DNA of 64,000 bases from JAQGMJ01 sp036498945 (GCA_036498945.1 DASYEQ010000150.1:4719-68718); one strand, 5' to 3'; shown: positions 8,922 to 17,379, numbered from the stretch's first letter. The notes: generated by a model from the letters alone, not told the origin. Numbers and translations are program-made.

Positions 8922-9350
8922 TCACGCCTTCGGCCAGAGGACCATCTGGGTGCAGCGGAACAGCGCGATCGCCTTGCCGCTTTCGCGATGGGTGGCGGTG
9001 GCGTCCCATACCTGCGTGGTGCGGCCCAGGTGCGCGGCGCGCGCGATGCAATCGACATGGCCGTCGCGCGCGGTGCCGAGGAAATTGCTTTTCAGCTCGA
9101 TGGTGGTGAAGCCGCCGGCGCCCTGCGGCAGGTGGGCGACGCAGCCGTACCCGGCCAGCGTGTCGGCCAGCGCGATGACGCTGGCGGCATGCAGGAAGTC
9201 GTTTGGCGCCAGCAACTCGCGGCGTACCGCAAATTCCCCTTCGATCTCGCCGTCGGCGACGCGCTTGATCGTGAGCCCCACCAGACCGGGCAGGTAGCCC
9301 TCGCTACGGTGATTCAATACGTCCGCGGTAATTGCGGGATTGCGTTGCAT
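8922..9350 (-). CDS. PaaI family hotdog-fold thioesterase
   Basis: The 142-residue single-hotdog protein has the PaaI-type helix region NDFLHAASVIALADTLAGYG and the strand pattern TTIELKSNFLGTAR. Family members hydrolyse acyl-CoA or hydroxyphenylacetyl-CoA thioesters in the cytosol, often to free CoA from stalled intermediates. The typical helix motif HGG is changed to HAA (LHAASV), as in a subset of the family. It lies 38 bases after the enoyl-CoA hydratase and immediately before the SGNH hydrolase in the fatty-acid cluster. Confidence 0.85.
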   Translation of the reverse strand: MQRNPAITADVLNHRSEGYLPGLVGLTIKRVADGEIEGEFAVRRELLAPNDFLHAASVIALADTLAGYGCVAHLPQGAGGFTTIELKSNFLGTARDGHVDCIARAAHLGRTTQVWDATATHRESGKAIALFRCTQMVLWPKA

Positions 9351-9388
9351 CCGAACCCCTATTTTTCTTGCTTGCTGGATACAGTCTA

Positions 9389-10150
9389 CTAGAGTCTGGA
9401 AAAGTCCGGCTTTCGCTTGGCAAAGAACGCCTCGAAGGCCTCCCGCGCGGCCGGCTCGGTGAGCATCAGGCGAAAGCGCTCATTTTCCTCATGCATTTGG
9501 CGTGCCACCTGCCCCGCGTGCGCGCCCTTGAGCAGCGCCCGCGTGGCCTGTACCGAGGAAGGTGGCAGGGCCGCCAGCCTGGCAGCGGCCTTCTCGGCGG
9601 CCGGCAATACCTGGTCCGGCGGCAGTACCTCGGTGACAAAACCCGCCTGTTTGGCACGGGCGGCGGTAAAAGGTTCACCGAGCAATAGCAATTCGGCGGC
9701 CTGCTGGTAGCCGGCGATCAGCGGCAGCAGGTAGGAGGAAGCCGCCTCGGGCACCAGGCCCAGGGAGGTGAAAGGCAGGGCGAAGCGGGCGTTTTCGGCG
9801 ACGTAGACCAGGTCGCAATGCAAAAGCATGGTGGTGCCCACGCCGATGGCCGCGCCGCCGACGGCCGCCACCATCGGCTTTTCGCATTCGCGGATCTGGG
9901 TGAGGAAGGCGAACACCGGGGCGCTGTTGTCGCGCGGCGGGTTGTCCCTGAAGTCGGCGAGGTCATTGCCGGCTGTAAAAATTTCAGAATTGCCGGTAAT
10001 CAATACCACGCGCACCTTGGGGTCGGCGCGCGCATCGGCCAGGGCGTCGGCGAAGGCCCGATACATGGCGGCGGTGATCGAGTTCTTTTTTTCCGGCCGG
10101 TTGAGCGTGATGCGCAGGACGCCGGCTTCCTTGCTGACGAGCACTTCCAT
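9389..10150 (-). CDS. Enoyl-CoA hydratase/isomerase family protein
   Basis: The 253-residue crotonase-fold protein has the first oxyanion-hole region EIFTAGNDLADF and the second AAVGGAAIGVGTTMLLHCDL, followed by FALPFTSLGLVPEAASSYLLP. In this last motif, Glu of VPE is the acid typical of many isomerase and hydratase members. It probably acts on enoyl-CoA intermediates next to the adjacent thiolase. The start at 10150 is supported by AAAGGA at a good distance; a longer open frame upstream is only a shadow of the thiolase gene. Whether it is a hydratase or a delta3,2-enoyl-CoA isomerase cannot be decided. Confidence 0.88.
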   Translation of the reverse strand: MEVLVSKEAGVLRITLNRPEKKNSITAAMYRAFADALADARADPKVRVVLITGNSEIFTAGNDLADFRDNPPRDNSAPVFAFLTQIRECEKPMVAAVGGAAIGVGTTMLLHCDLVYVAENARFALPFTSLGLVPEAASSYLLPLIAGYQQAAELLLLGEPFTAARAKQAGFVTEVLPPDQVLPAAEKAAARLAALPPSSVQATRALLKGAHAGQVARQMHEENERFRLMLTEPAAREAFEAFFAKRKPDFSRL

Positions 10151-10232
10151 GGACGATCCTTTGCCGATTCCCGGGACGAAGCCCCGGGGGATGAAGTCTA
10201 GGGCGGCCGCGGGGCCCAGGGAAACTCGGATT

Positions 10233-10258
10233 CGGCGGCCGGTGTTGGCCGGCCGCCG
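10233..10258 (-). terminator. GC-rich hairpin after the thiolase gene
   Basis: Perfect 10-base arms CGGCGGCCGG and CCGGCCGCCG enclose a 6-base loop, 5 bases past the thiolase stop. There is no T-run, so it may be a weak or factor-dependent terminator, or a processing site within the cluster. Confidence 0.45.
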
Positions 10259-10263
10259 GGCGG

Positions 10264-11460
10264 TCAGAGCGCCTCGAAAATCCCTGCCGCGCCCATGCCG
10301 GTGCCGATGCACATGGTGACCATGCCGTATTTGGCCTTGGTGCGGCGCAAGCCGTGGATGCAGGTGGCCGAGCGCATGGCGCCGGTGGCGCCCAGCGGGT
10401 GGCCGAGCGCAATGGCGCCGCCGTTGGGGTTGAGCACCGCGGTGTTCAGGCCCAGGTCGCCGATCACCGCCAGGCTTTGCGCGGCAAAGGCTTCGTTGAG
10501 CTCGATCCAGCCGAGGTCGTCCTGCTTGAGGCCGGCGCGGGCGAGCGCGATCGGCACCGCTTCCTTCGGGCCGATGCCCATGATCTGCGGCGGCACGCCG
10601 CGAATCGCGAAGGAGACGAAGCGCGCCAGGGGCGTGAGGTTGTATTGCTTCAGCGCCTTCTCGGAAACGATGATCAGGGCGCCGGCGCCGTCGGAGGTCT
10701 GCGAGCTGTTGCCGGCGGTGACGCTGCCCTTGGGGGCGAACACGGTGCGCAGTTTCGCCAGGCCTTCGAGGGAAGTGTCGGCGCGCGGGCCTTCGTCGGT
10801 GTCCAGCGTGCGGGTCTTGTCGCGGATGTTGCCGCTGGCCAGATCGGGGAAGCGCTCGGTGATGGTAATCGGCGCGATCTCGTCCTTGAAGTGGCCGGCG
10901 GCGATTGCCGCCAGCGCCTTCTGGTGCGACGTCACGGAGAACTCGTCCTGCGCCTGGCGGCTCACCTTCCACTGCTCGGCCACCTTTTCGGCGGTCAGGC
11001 CCATGCCGTAGGCGATGCCGATATTTTCGTCGGTGAAAATCCTGTCGTTCATCGACGGCGTGTTGCCCATCATCGGCACCATGCTCATCGACTCGCAGCC
11101 GCCGGCGATCATCACATCGGCTTCGCCGACACGAATGCGGTCGGCCGCCATCGCGATGGCGGTGAGGCCGGAGGCGCAAAAGCGGTTCACCGTCACGCCG
11201 CCCACGCTTTGCGGCAAGCCCGCGAGCAGCACGCCGATGCGCCCGACGTTGAGACCCTGCGGCCCCTCGGGGATGGCGCAGCCGATGATCGCGTCTTCGA
11301 TGGCTTTCGGGTCGAGGCTGGGCACCTTGGCGACAGCGGACTGGATCGCATGCACCAGGAGGTCGTCGGGGCGCGTATGGCGGAACATGCCGCGCGGCGC
11401 CTTGCCGATGGGGGTGCGCACCGCCGAGACGATGTAGGCTTCCTGGACTTGTTTGCTCAT
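10264..11460 (-). CDS. Acetyl-CoA C-acyltransferase (beta-ketothiolase)
   Basis: The 398-residue protein has all thiolase landmarks. Cys95 in NRFCASGL is the acyl-accepting residue, His354 lies in ALGHPLGATG, and Cys384 in CIGTGMG is the second catalytic cysteine. It cleaves 3-ketoacyl-CoA in beta-oxidation (or condenses two acetyl-CoA) in the cytosol. Directly upstream lies the 3-hydroxyacyl-CoA dehydrogenase/hydratase gene, giving the standard FadA-FadB-like partnership. The ATG at 11460 has a strong GGAAGGAG site, and this site abuts a hairpin (11472-11501) that belongs to a repeat shared with the next upstream spacer. Length is normal. Confidence 0.95.
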   Translation of the reverse strand: MSKQVQEAYIVSAVRTPIGKAPRGMFRHTRPDDLLVHAIQSAVAKVPSLDPKAIEDAIIGCAIPEGPQGLNVGRIGVLLAGLPQSVGGVTVNRFCASGLTAIAMAADRIRVGEADVMIAGGCESMSMVPMMGNTPSMNDRIFTDENIGIAYGMGLTAEKVAEQWKVSRQAQDEFSVTSHQKALAAIAAGHFKDEIAPITITERFPDLASGNIRDKTRTLDTDEGPRADTSLEGLAKLRTVFAPKGSVTAGNSSQTSDGAGALIIVSEKALKQYNLTPLARFVSFAIRGVPPQIMGIGPKEAVPIALARAGLKQDDLGWIELNEAFAAQSLAVIGDLGLNTAVLNPNGGAIALGHPLGATGAMRSATCIHGLRRTKAKYGMVTMCIGTGMGAAGIFEAL

Positions 11461-11471
11461 ATTGGCTCCTT

Positions 11472-11501
11472 CCGGCAAAAGTAAAACCCTACTTTTGTCG
11501 G
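11472..11501. repeat. Hairpin H1 of repeat element, copy A
   Basis: Arms CCGGCAAAAGTA and TACTTTTGTCGG pair with one mismatch. It lies just before the thiolase start, and its outer edge touches the ribosome site. The same hairpin (CCGACAAAAGT arms) recurs at 14116-14145 next to the second hairpin type, in inverted orientation. Confidence 0.75.
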
Positions 11502-11512
11502 GGTTAGTCTTG

Positions 11513-11546
11513 CATGAAATCGCCGGCAAAGCCGGTCAATTTCATG
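11513..11546. repeat. Hairpin H2 of repeat element, copy A
   Basis: Arms built from CATGAAATCGCCGGC and GCCGGTCAATTTCATG pair around AAA with a small bulge. Together with H1 (11472-11501) it forms a two-hairpin unit between the fadB-like gene end and the thiolase start. A near-identical unit lies at 14074-14145 in inverted order. Confidence 0.75.
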
Positions 11547-11598
11547 ATTTAAATTCCACGAAAAAGAAAACACCGCAGCGCGTTCGCCGTTGCACATA

Positions 11599-14007
11599 TC
11601 AATTGCGCAGCGGCTTGCCGGTGGTCAGCATGGAGTAGATGCGCTCCTGGGTGCGCTCATCGCGCAGCGAATCCATGAAGCCCTTTGCCTCCAGGGTCAT
11701 GATCCATTCCTCATCGACCAGGCTGCCGGGTTCGACATTGCCGCCGCACATGGCAGTGGCGATGCGCTCCCCCAGCATGAAGTCGTAGGCGGAGATGAAG
11801 CCGCCATCGCGCATGTTCACCAGTTGCGCCTTGATGGTGGCGATCGCATCGCGCCCCGCCACCGGGAACAGGCCCTTGAGCGGCGGCCGGTAGCCGGCCG
11901 CGGCCAGCGCCTTGGCCTCTTCGAGCGCGACGAACAGCAGTTCGTAGGTGTTGAAGACGATGGTGTCGGTAGCCTGCAGGAAACCGAGGGCTTTCGCTTC
12001 GAGCGCGCTCTTGGAGACGGTGGCGGTGGCGATGGTCTGGAACGGGCCCTTGATGAAGTCGAGCAGGTCGGTGGCGCTCACGTCCTGCGCGCGTTGCGCG
12101 GCGCGCCATGCGGTTTCCTTCAGGCCCCCGCCGGCGGGGATCAGGCCGACGCCGACTTCCACCAGGCCGATGTAACTCTCCAATGCGGCAACCCGCTTGG
12201 CGGTGTGCAGCAGCATCTCGCAGCCGCCGCCCAGCGCGATGCCGGCCACCGCCGCCACCACCGGTACCGGCGAATACTTGATGCGCATGAAGGCTGATTG
12301 CAGCTTGCGGATTTCCGGCTCGACGATGTCGAGGCCGTGTTCCTGGATCATCGGCTGCATCGATTGCAAATCGGCGCCGGCCGAGAACGGGCCGCCATCG
12401 ACCGCGCCGGGCGAGTAGATCACCAGCGCCTTGAAATCGGCGGCGGCAAGGTCGAGCGCCTGGTGCAGCCCGGCCACCTGCAAGGGGCCGAGCACGTTGA
12501 GCTTGGATTTCGCCGAGTAGATCAGCACGCCGTCGCCCAGGGTCCACAGGCGCACGCCTTCGTCTTCATGCACGGTGCTGCCGCCGGTGGCGCCGGTCTG
12601 CGCGCCGGAACCGTGGACGTTGGCGGGGAACAGCTGGCGTTCGTAGATGGTGTGGGTGGAGCGCGGCTTGAACTTGCCCTCCTTCGCCGACCACGAGCCT
12701 TGCGGCGTGTGCACGCCGCCGGCTTCGGCCACCGGGCCGCTGGTGACCCAGGCGGGCAGCGGTGTCTTGGTCAGAGCCTTGCCGGCTTCGATGTCTTCGG
12801 CGATCCACTGCGCCACCTGCATCCAGCCGGCCTGTTGCCAGATCTCGAACGGGCCCTGCTTGTTGCCGTAGCCCCAGCGCATGGCGAAGTCGACGTCGCG
12901 CGCGTTGTCCGCAATCTCCGCCAGTTGCACGGCGATGTAGTGGAAGGTGTCGCGGAACATCGCCCACAGGAACTGCGCCTGCGGCTGGGTGGACTCGCGC
13001 ATCATCTTGAAGCGCTCGCCCCATTCCTTCTTGCGGAAGATCTTGTCGATCTCCGGCGCCGCCTTGCCCTTCGAGGGGCCGTAGTCGCCGGTCCTGGGGT
13101 CGAACATCAGGATGTCCTTGCCCACTTTCCTGAATACGCCGGCCTTGGTCTTCTGGCCGAGGTTGCCTTTTTCCAGCAGCGATTTCAGCCACGCCGGCTG
13201 GTCGAAATAGGGCAGCCAGGGGTCGTTGGGCAGCGTGGTCTTCAGCGTATTGATCACGTGCGCCATGGTGTCCAGGCCCACCACGTCGGCGGTGCGGAAG
13301 GTGGCGGATTTCGCCCGGCCGATGCGCGTGCCGGTGAGGTCGTCGACCACGTCGAAGGGAATGCCGAGCTTCTCCGCATTGACGATGGTGAAGGCCATGC
13401 CGGCGGTGCCGACGCGGTTGGCGATGAAGTTGGGCGTGTCCAGCGCGCGCACCACGCCCTTGCCGAGGGTGGTGGTGAGAAAGCCCTCGAGCTGGTCGAG
13501 GATGTGCGCGTCAGTGGCGGGAATCGCGATCAGCTCGACCAGGTGCATGTAGCGCGGCGGGTTGAAAAAGTGCACGCCGCAAAAGCGCTTGGCGAGATCA
13601 GCCGGCAGCGCCTCGGCCAGTTTGTGGATCGGAATGCCGGAGGTGTTGGAGGCGAGGATGGCGTGCGGCGCGATGTGGGAGGCGATCTTCTTGTAGAGGT
13701 CGTGCTTCCACTCGATCTTCTCCGCGATGGCCTCGATCACTAGGTCGCAGTCCTTCAGCTTTTCCAGGTCGTCGTCGTAATTCGCCGGCGTGATGGTGTC
13801 CGCCAGTGGCGTGACGCCGAGGGGCGCGGGATTGAGCTTCTTCAATCCGTCGATGGCCTTGAGGGCGATGGCGTTCTTCGGGCCTTCCTTGGCGGCGAGG
13901 TCGAACAGCAGCGCCGGGACTTTCGCGTTGGTCAAGTGCGCGGCAATCTGCGCGCCCATCACGCCGGCGCCGAGGACGGCGACTTTTTTGACGATGAAAT
14001 TGGCCAT
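11599..14007 (-). CDS. Bifunctional 3-hydroxyacyl-CoA dehydrogenase/enoyl-CoA hydratase (FadB/FadN-like)
   Basis: The 802-residue protein has, in order, an N-terminal NAD-binding fold (GAGVMG, residues 13-18) and the 3-hydroxyacyl-CoA dehydrogenase catalytic region (CGVHFFNPPRYMHLVELI with the His-Phe-Asn-Pro motif). Next come the dehydrogenase C-terminal helical domains, then an enoyl-CoA hydratase domain at the C-terminal side (FSAGADLQSM and AAVAGIALGGGCEMLLH). This order is the reverse of E. coli FadB and matches the roughly 790-residue FadN-type family. It carries out the hydration and oxidation steps of beta-oxidation. The start is the ATG at 14007 with GGAGAC five bases upstream; an in-frame GTG at 14019 overlaps that site and is less likely. 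It is flanked by acyl-CoA dehydrogenase and thiolase. Confidence 0.93.
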   Translation of the reverse strand: MANFIVKKVAVLGAGVMGAQIAAHLTNAKVPALLFDLAAKEGPKNAIALKAIDGLKKLNPAPLGVTPLADTITPANYDDDLEKLKDCDLVIEAIAEKIEWKHDLYKKIASHIAPHAILASNTSGIPIHKLAEALPADLAKRFCGVHFFNPPRYMHLVELIAIPATDAHILDQLEGFLTTTLGKGVVRALDTPNFIANRVGTAGMAFTIVNAEKLGIPFDVVDDLTGTRIGRAKSATFRTADVVGLDTMAHVINTLKTTLPNDPWLPYFDQPAWLKSLLEKGNLGQKTKAGVFRKVGKDILMFDPRTGDYGPSKGKAAPEIDKIFRKKEWGERFKMMRESTQPQAQFLWAMFRDTFHYIAVQLAEIADNARDVDFAMRWGYGNKQGPFEIWQQAGWMQVAQWIAEDIEAGKALTKTPLPAWVTSGPVAEAGGVHTPQGSWSAKEGKFKPRSTHTIYERQLFPANVHGSGAQTGATGGSTVHEDEGVRLWTLGDGVLIYSAKSKLNVLGPLQVAGLHQALDLAAADFKALVIYSPGAVDGGPFSAGADLQSMQPMIQEHGLDIVEPEIRKLQSAFMRIKYSPVPVVAAVAGIALGGGCEMLLHTAKRVAALESYIGLVEVGVGLIPAGGGLKETAWRAAQRAQDVSATDLLDFIKGPFQTIATATVSKSALEAKALGFLQATDTIVFNTYELLFVALEEAKALAAAGYRPPLKGLFPVAGRDAIATIKAQLVNMRDGGFISAYDFMLGERIATAMCGGNVEPGSLVDEEWIMTLEAKGFMDSLRDERTQERIYSMLTTGKPLRN

Positions 14008-14073
14008 GAGTGTCTCCACGTTTCAGGTGCGGCGTATGCCGCCTCGTTTCTTGATCTTTTGTTGAAGTTTACT

Positions 14074-14107
14074 CATGAAATCGACCGGCTCTGCCGGCGA
14101 TTTCATG
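14074..14107. repeat. Hairpin H2 of repeat element, copy B
   Basis: Arms CATGAAATCGACCGGC and GCCGGCGATTTCATG pair with one bulged base. With 14116-14145 it forms the inverted second copy of the two-hairpin unit also seen at 11472-11546. Confidence 0.75.
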
Positions 14108-14115
14108 CAATTCCC

Positions 14116-14145
14116 CCGACAAAAGTAGGTTTGCACTTTTGTCGG
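14116..14145. repeat. Hairpin H1 of repeat element, copy B
   Basis: Perfect 11-base arms CCGACAAAAGT and ACTTTTGTCGG lie six bases from the acyl-CoA dehydrogenase stop, where the hairpin could also end or stabilise the upstream transcript. Confidence 0.75.
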
Positions 14146-14150
14146 AATAA

Positions 14151-15935
14151 CTAAAACAAGTCGGCTTCGAGCGACAGCAGGGTTTTCGAGCCGGCCTTGA
14201 TGCGCTTCGCCAGCATTTCGGTCTCGGGCAACAGGCGCGCGAAATAGAATTTCGCGGTTTCGACCTTGGCCCGGTAATACGGGTCTTCCTGCTGGGGCAG
14301 CGCCACTTGCGCCATGCGCGCCCAGAACCAGGCGTAGACCAGATGCCCGACCAGGCGCAGGTAGTCTACCGCCGCGGCGCCGACTTCGTCGGGGTTTTTC
14401 ATGCCCTGCATGCCGATCCAGCCGGAAACTTCCGTCACCTTGCCGCCCACGTCTTCCAGGCCGGCGGCGAATTCCTGCATGCCGGCTTCCTGGCAATGCG
14501 CGCCGACGAAGGCCTCGACTTCGCGGCCGAACTTTTTCAGTTTCGCGCCGCCGTCGCCCAGCACCTTGCGGCCCAGGAGGTCGAGTGACTGGATGGTGTT
14601 GGTGCCTTCGTAGATCATGTTGATGCGGGCATCGCGCGCCAGCTGCTCGATGCCGTTTTCGGCGATGTAGCCGTGGCCGCCGTAGACCTGCATCGCCAGG
14701 TTGGTGCACTCGAAGCCGGCATCGGTGATGAAGGCCTTGATGATGGGCGTGAGCAGCGCCAGCATGTCGTCGGCGTCGCGGCGGTCGTCCTCGTCGTCCG
14801 AGTAATGCGCGATGTCGGCCTGCAGCGCGATCCAGTAGGCGAAGGCGCGCGAGCCTTCGAGGTAGGCGCGTTGCGTGAGCAGCATGCGCCGCACGTCGGG
14901 GTGCACGATGATCGGGTCGGCCGGCTTGTCTTTCGCCTTCGGGCCGGAGAGCGAGCGGCTCTGGATGCGCTCCCGCGCATAGGCGGCGGAGGATTGATAC
15001 GCCGTCGCCATCAGGCCGAGCGACTGCATGCCCACGCCCAGGCGCGCGCCGTTCATCATCACGAACATCGCGTTCAGGCCCTTGTTCGGTTCGCCGACCA
15101 GGGTGCCGACGGCGTTGTCGAGGTTCATCTGGCAGGTGGCGTTGCCATGGATGCCCATCTTGTGTTCCAGCGCGCCGCAGGTGATCGGGTTGCGCGCGCC
15201 AAGCTTGCCGTCGGCGTCGTACATGAACTTCGGCACGAGGAACAGCGAGATGCCTTTGGTGCCGGGTGGCGCATCGGGCAGGCGCGCCAGCACCAGGTGC
15301 ACGATGTTGTCCGCCATGTCGTGCTCACCGGACGAGATGAAGATCTTGCCGCCGGTGATCTTGTAGGTACCGTCCGCCTGTGGCTCGGCGCGACTGCGAA
15401 GGAGGCCCAGGTCGGTGCCGCAATGCGGCTCGGTCAGGCACATGGTGCCGGTCCAGCTGCCTTCGATCAGCTTGGGCAGCACAGTGGATTTTTGCGCGTC
15501 GGTGCCGTGGGCCAGGAGTGCCTGGTAGGCGCCGTGGGTCAGGCCGGGGTACATGGTCCAGGCCTGGTTGGCCGAGTTCATCATTTCCTGGAAGGCCGAT
15601 TGCGCGACGTGGGGCAGGCCCTGGCCGCCGTATTGCGGATCGCAGGAGAGCGCCGGCCACCCGGCTTCGACGAACTGCTTGTAGGCTTCCTTGAAACCGG
15701 TCGGCGTCTTCACCTCATGCGTGGCTTGATCGAGGATGCAGCCTTCGCGATCCCCCACCGCATTCAGCGGAAACAGGACCTCGGCGCAAAACTTGCCGCC
15801 TTCTTCCAGCACCTGGTCGAGCAGGTCGCGGGTGGTCTCGGCGTGCGCCGGCAATGTCTTCAGGGTGTCTTCGACCTTGAGCACTTCGTGCAACACGAAC
15901 TGCATGTCGCGCAGGGGGGCTTGATATTGCGCCAT
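14151..15935 (-). CDS. Acyl-CoA dehydrogenase (large, DmdC/FadE-like subclass)
   Basis: The 594-residue protein has the acyl-CoA dehydrogenase N-terminal and middle domains (CLTEPHCGTDLGLLRS, then ITGGKIFISSGEHD) and the C-terminal domain. In the latter, Glu443 in MIYEGTN is in the position of the catalytic base of this subclass. An extra C-terminal helical domain follows (to residue 594), typical of the roughly 600-residue group that includes methylthiopropionyl-CoA dehydrogenase DmdC. It oxidises an acyl-CoA to the enoyl-CoA using FAD and hands electrons to ETF. It is the first enzyme gene after the TetR regulator and begins the beta-oxidation cluster. The exact chain length cannot be read from sequence; DMSP use is only one option within the family. 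Confidence 0.93.
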   Translation of the reverse strand: MAQYQAPLRDMQFVLHEVLKVEDTLKTLPAHAETTRDLLDQVLEEGGKFCAEVLFPLNAVGDREGCILDQATHEVKTPTGFKEAYKQFVEAGWPALSCDPQYGGQGLPHVAQSAFQEMMNSANQAWTMYPGLTHGAYQALLAHGTDAQKSTVLPKLIEGSWTGTMCLTEPHCGTDLGLLRSRAEPQADGTYKITGGKIFISSGEHDMADNIVHLVLARLPDAPPGTKGISLFLVPKFMYDADGKLGARNPITCGALEHKMGIHGNATCQMNLDNAVGTLVGEPNKGLNAMFVMMNGARLGVGMQSLGLMATAYQSSAAYARERIQSRSLSGPKAKDKPADPIIVHPDVRRMLLTQRAYLEGSRAFAYWIALQADIAHYSDDEDDRRDADDMLALLTPIIKAFITDAGFECTNLAMQVYGGHGYIAENGIEQLARDARINMIYEGTNTIQSLDLLGRKVLGDGGAKLKKFGREVEAFVGAHCQEAGMQEFAAGLEDVGGKVTEVSGWIGMQGMKNPDEVGAAAVDYLRLVGHLVYAWFWARMAQVALPQQEDPYYRAKVETAKFYFARLLPETEMLAKRIKAGSKTLLSLEADLF

Positions 15936-16019
15936 TGTTGTCGGCCTATCGGGAAGGATTGAGTGATTTGGGTGAGAGTGTGAGCGGGCTGCCGCCGTTT
16001 TTTGTGACTTGCGGTGATT

Positions 16020-16676
16020 TCAGGCGGCGCGCCGCTGTTCGGGGGATACGCCGAGCAATGCAATCCCGGCCGGTGTGCCGCAAGCCTGGATCGCGCGCAG
16101 GAAGCTGGCGCGGGCGCGCTCGACCGCGCGCGGGTCGCGCAGCAGGCGGGCGTCGTGGTGCAGCACCAGCATGGTGCCGTAGACCTCGAACAGCAGTTGC
16201 TCGGGGTCGCAGTCGGCGCGCAGGTGGCCTTCGGCCATCGCCAGGCGCACCGCCTTGAGCATTTCGCCGCGCCAGCCTTCGGTCACCAGCACCATGCGGT
16301 CGCGCACCGGGCCTTCGCGGTCGTCGAATTCCACCGCGCCGGAAATGAACACGCAGCCGTTCGGAATCTCGACGGTCTGCACCCGGTGCAGCCAGTTCTC
16401 GAACATCGCGGCCAGGCGCGGCAACCCGCGCGGCTGGCGCAGGGCGGGGTGGAACACGTCGTCCATGAAGCGCCGGCCGTATTCGTCGATGACCGCAATC
16501 TGCAATTCCTCACGGCTTCCAAAGTGAGCGAACACTCCGCTTTTAGACATGGCCAGCGCTTCTGCCAGCAAGCCGATGGTCAGCCCTTCCAGGCCGTCGC
16601 GGCTGGCAATCGCCAGCGCCGCGTCAAGAATGCGCTCGCGGGTCTGGGTGCCTTTGCTCGGTTTGGTGGTGGTCAT
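16020..16676 (-). CDS. TetR family transcriptional regulator
   Basis: The 218-residue protein has an N-terminal helix-turn-helix (RERILDAALAIASRDGLEGLTIGLLAEALAMSKSGVFAHFGSREEL, about residues 13-57) and an all-helical ligand domain. The gene is 84 bases upstream of the acyl-CoA dehydrogenase on the same strand and is the likely repressor of the cluster, probably released by an acyl-CoA. A 10-base perfect palindrome at 16693-16702 in its own upstream region is a plausible operator. It resembles the group annotated as regulators with TetR_C-type domains linked to acyl-CoA dehydrogenase genes. Confidence 0.9.
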   Translation of the reverse strand: MTTTKPSKGTQTRERILDAALAIASRDGLEGLTIGLLAEALAMSKSGVFAHFGSREELQIAVIDEYGRRFMDDVFHPALRQPRGLPRLAAMFENWLHRVQTVEIPNGCVFISGAVEFDDREGPVRDRMVLVTEGWRGEMLKAVRLAMAEGHLRADCDPEQLLFEVYGTMLVLHHDARLLRDPRAVERARASFLRAIQACGTPAGIALLGVSPEQRRAA

Positions 16677-16692
16677 TCGCCTGATTTAGAAT

Positions 16693-16702
16693 CGAACGTT
16701 CG
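16693..16702. promoter_or_regulatory. Candidate TetR operator
   Basis: The sequence CGAACGTTCG is a perfect palindrome 17 bases before the TetR start codon, within an AT-rich stretch. CGAACGTTCG cores are common in TetR-family operators, so autoregulation is likely. This is inference from position and symmetry. Confidence 0.5.
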
Positions 16703-16757
16703 TACTATTTAAATCCGGTTCATGGCCCAAGTCAAGCGGAATCTGCCGGCCAGAATT

Positions 16758-16792
16758 GGCGGCGGGCAGCGGCCCGGCCTCCGCCCGCCGCC
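16758..16792 (-). terminator. GC-rich hairpin after the AhpD-like gene
   Basis: Perfect 10-base arms GGCGGCGGGC and GCCCGCCGCC lie directly after the stop codon at 16795. There is no T-run. It probably separates the AhpD-like gene from the TetR gene transcript. Confidence 0.45.
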
Positions 16793-16794
16793 GT

Positions 16795-17361
16795 TTACGC
16801 GACTTCCGGGAACGGCAATTCCTTGCCCTCCGGCACCGACTCCTGGCCGGCGTTGAGCAGCATCGCCACCGTGACATAGGTGCCGCTGACGGCGATCAGG
16901 TCGACCAGTTGCTGTTCGCCCAGCAGCTTGCGCCCCTGTTCGAACAGCTCGTCGCTGACCCAGTGCTTGGTGGTGAGTTCCATGCAAAAGTCGTAGACGA
17001 AGGCTTCGTCTTCCTTCATTCCGTTGGGCCGCTTGTGCAGCTTCAGCTCATCGGCCACCGCCGCCGGCAGGCCGGCCTTGATCGCCAGGGGGTAGTGGGC
17101 AAACCACTCCACCTGCGAACTCCACAGGCGCGCCTGGATCAGGATCGCCAGTTCGTTCAGCCGCAGCGGCAGCGAGCTGTTGAAGCGCAGGTAGTCGAGC
17201 AGCTTTTTCATCCGGTCGGCCATCACCGGGCTGCGGAACATCACGTTGTATGGTCCGCCCAGTCCGACGGCGGAAAAAGCCATGATCTGCTCGCCCACCT
17301 TGCGGGCTTCGGGGTCGAGGTCGTCGAGGGTGATTTGCTTGAAACGTCGGGTCTTGGCCAT
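16795..17361 (-). CDS. Carboxymuconolactone decarboxylase/AhpD-like family protein
   Basis: The 188-residue protein matches the AhpD-like helical fold of the carboxymuconolactone decarboxylase family (NELAILIQARLWSSQVEWFAHYPLA and DLIAVSGTYVTVAMLLNA). It lacks the CxxC pair of peroxidase-type AhpD, so it is more like the decarboxylase/unknown branch. Members occur in aromatic degradation loci, but no partner genes of the protocatechuate route are adjacent. The ATG at 17361 is chosen over longer readings because the family begins near this point. A 12-base palindrome (17380-17391) lies in its leader. Confidence 0.8.
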   Translation of the reverse strand: MAKTRRFKQITLDDLDPEARKVGEQIMAFSAVGLGGPYNVMFRSPVMADRMKKLLDYLRFNSSLPLRLNELAILIQARLWSSQVEWFAHYPLAIKAGLPAAVADELKLHKRPNGMKEDEAFVYDFCMELTTKHWVSDELFEQGRKLLGEQQLVDLIAVSGTYVTVAMLLNAGQESVPEGKELPFPEVA

Positions 17362-17379
17362 GTGATTTCGATTCCGGAA

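Noticed and set aside
9389..11179. A longer reading of the enoyl-CoA hydratase extending through the thiolase gene
   Set aside because: The extra N-terminal part is an out-of-frame reading of the thiolase; a good ribosome site stands at the ATG at 10150.
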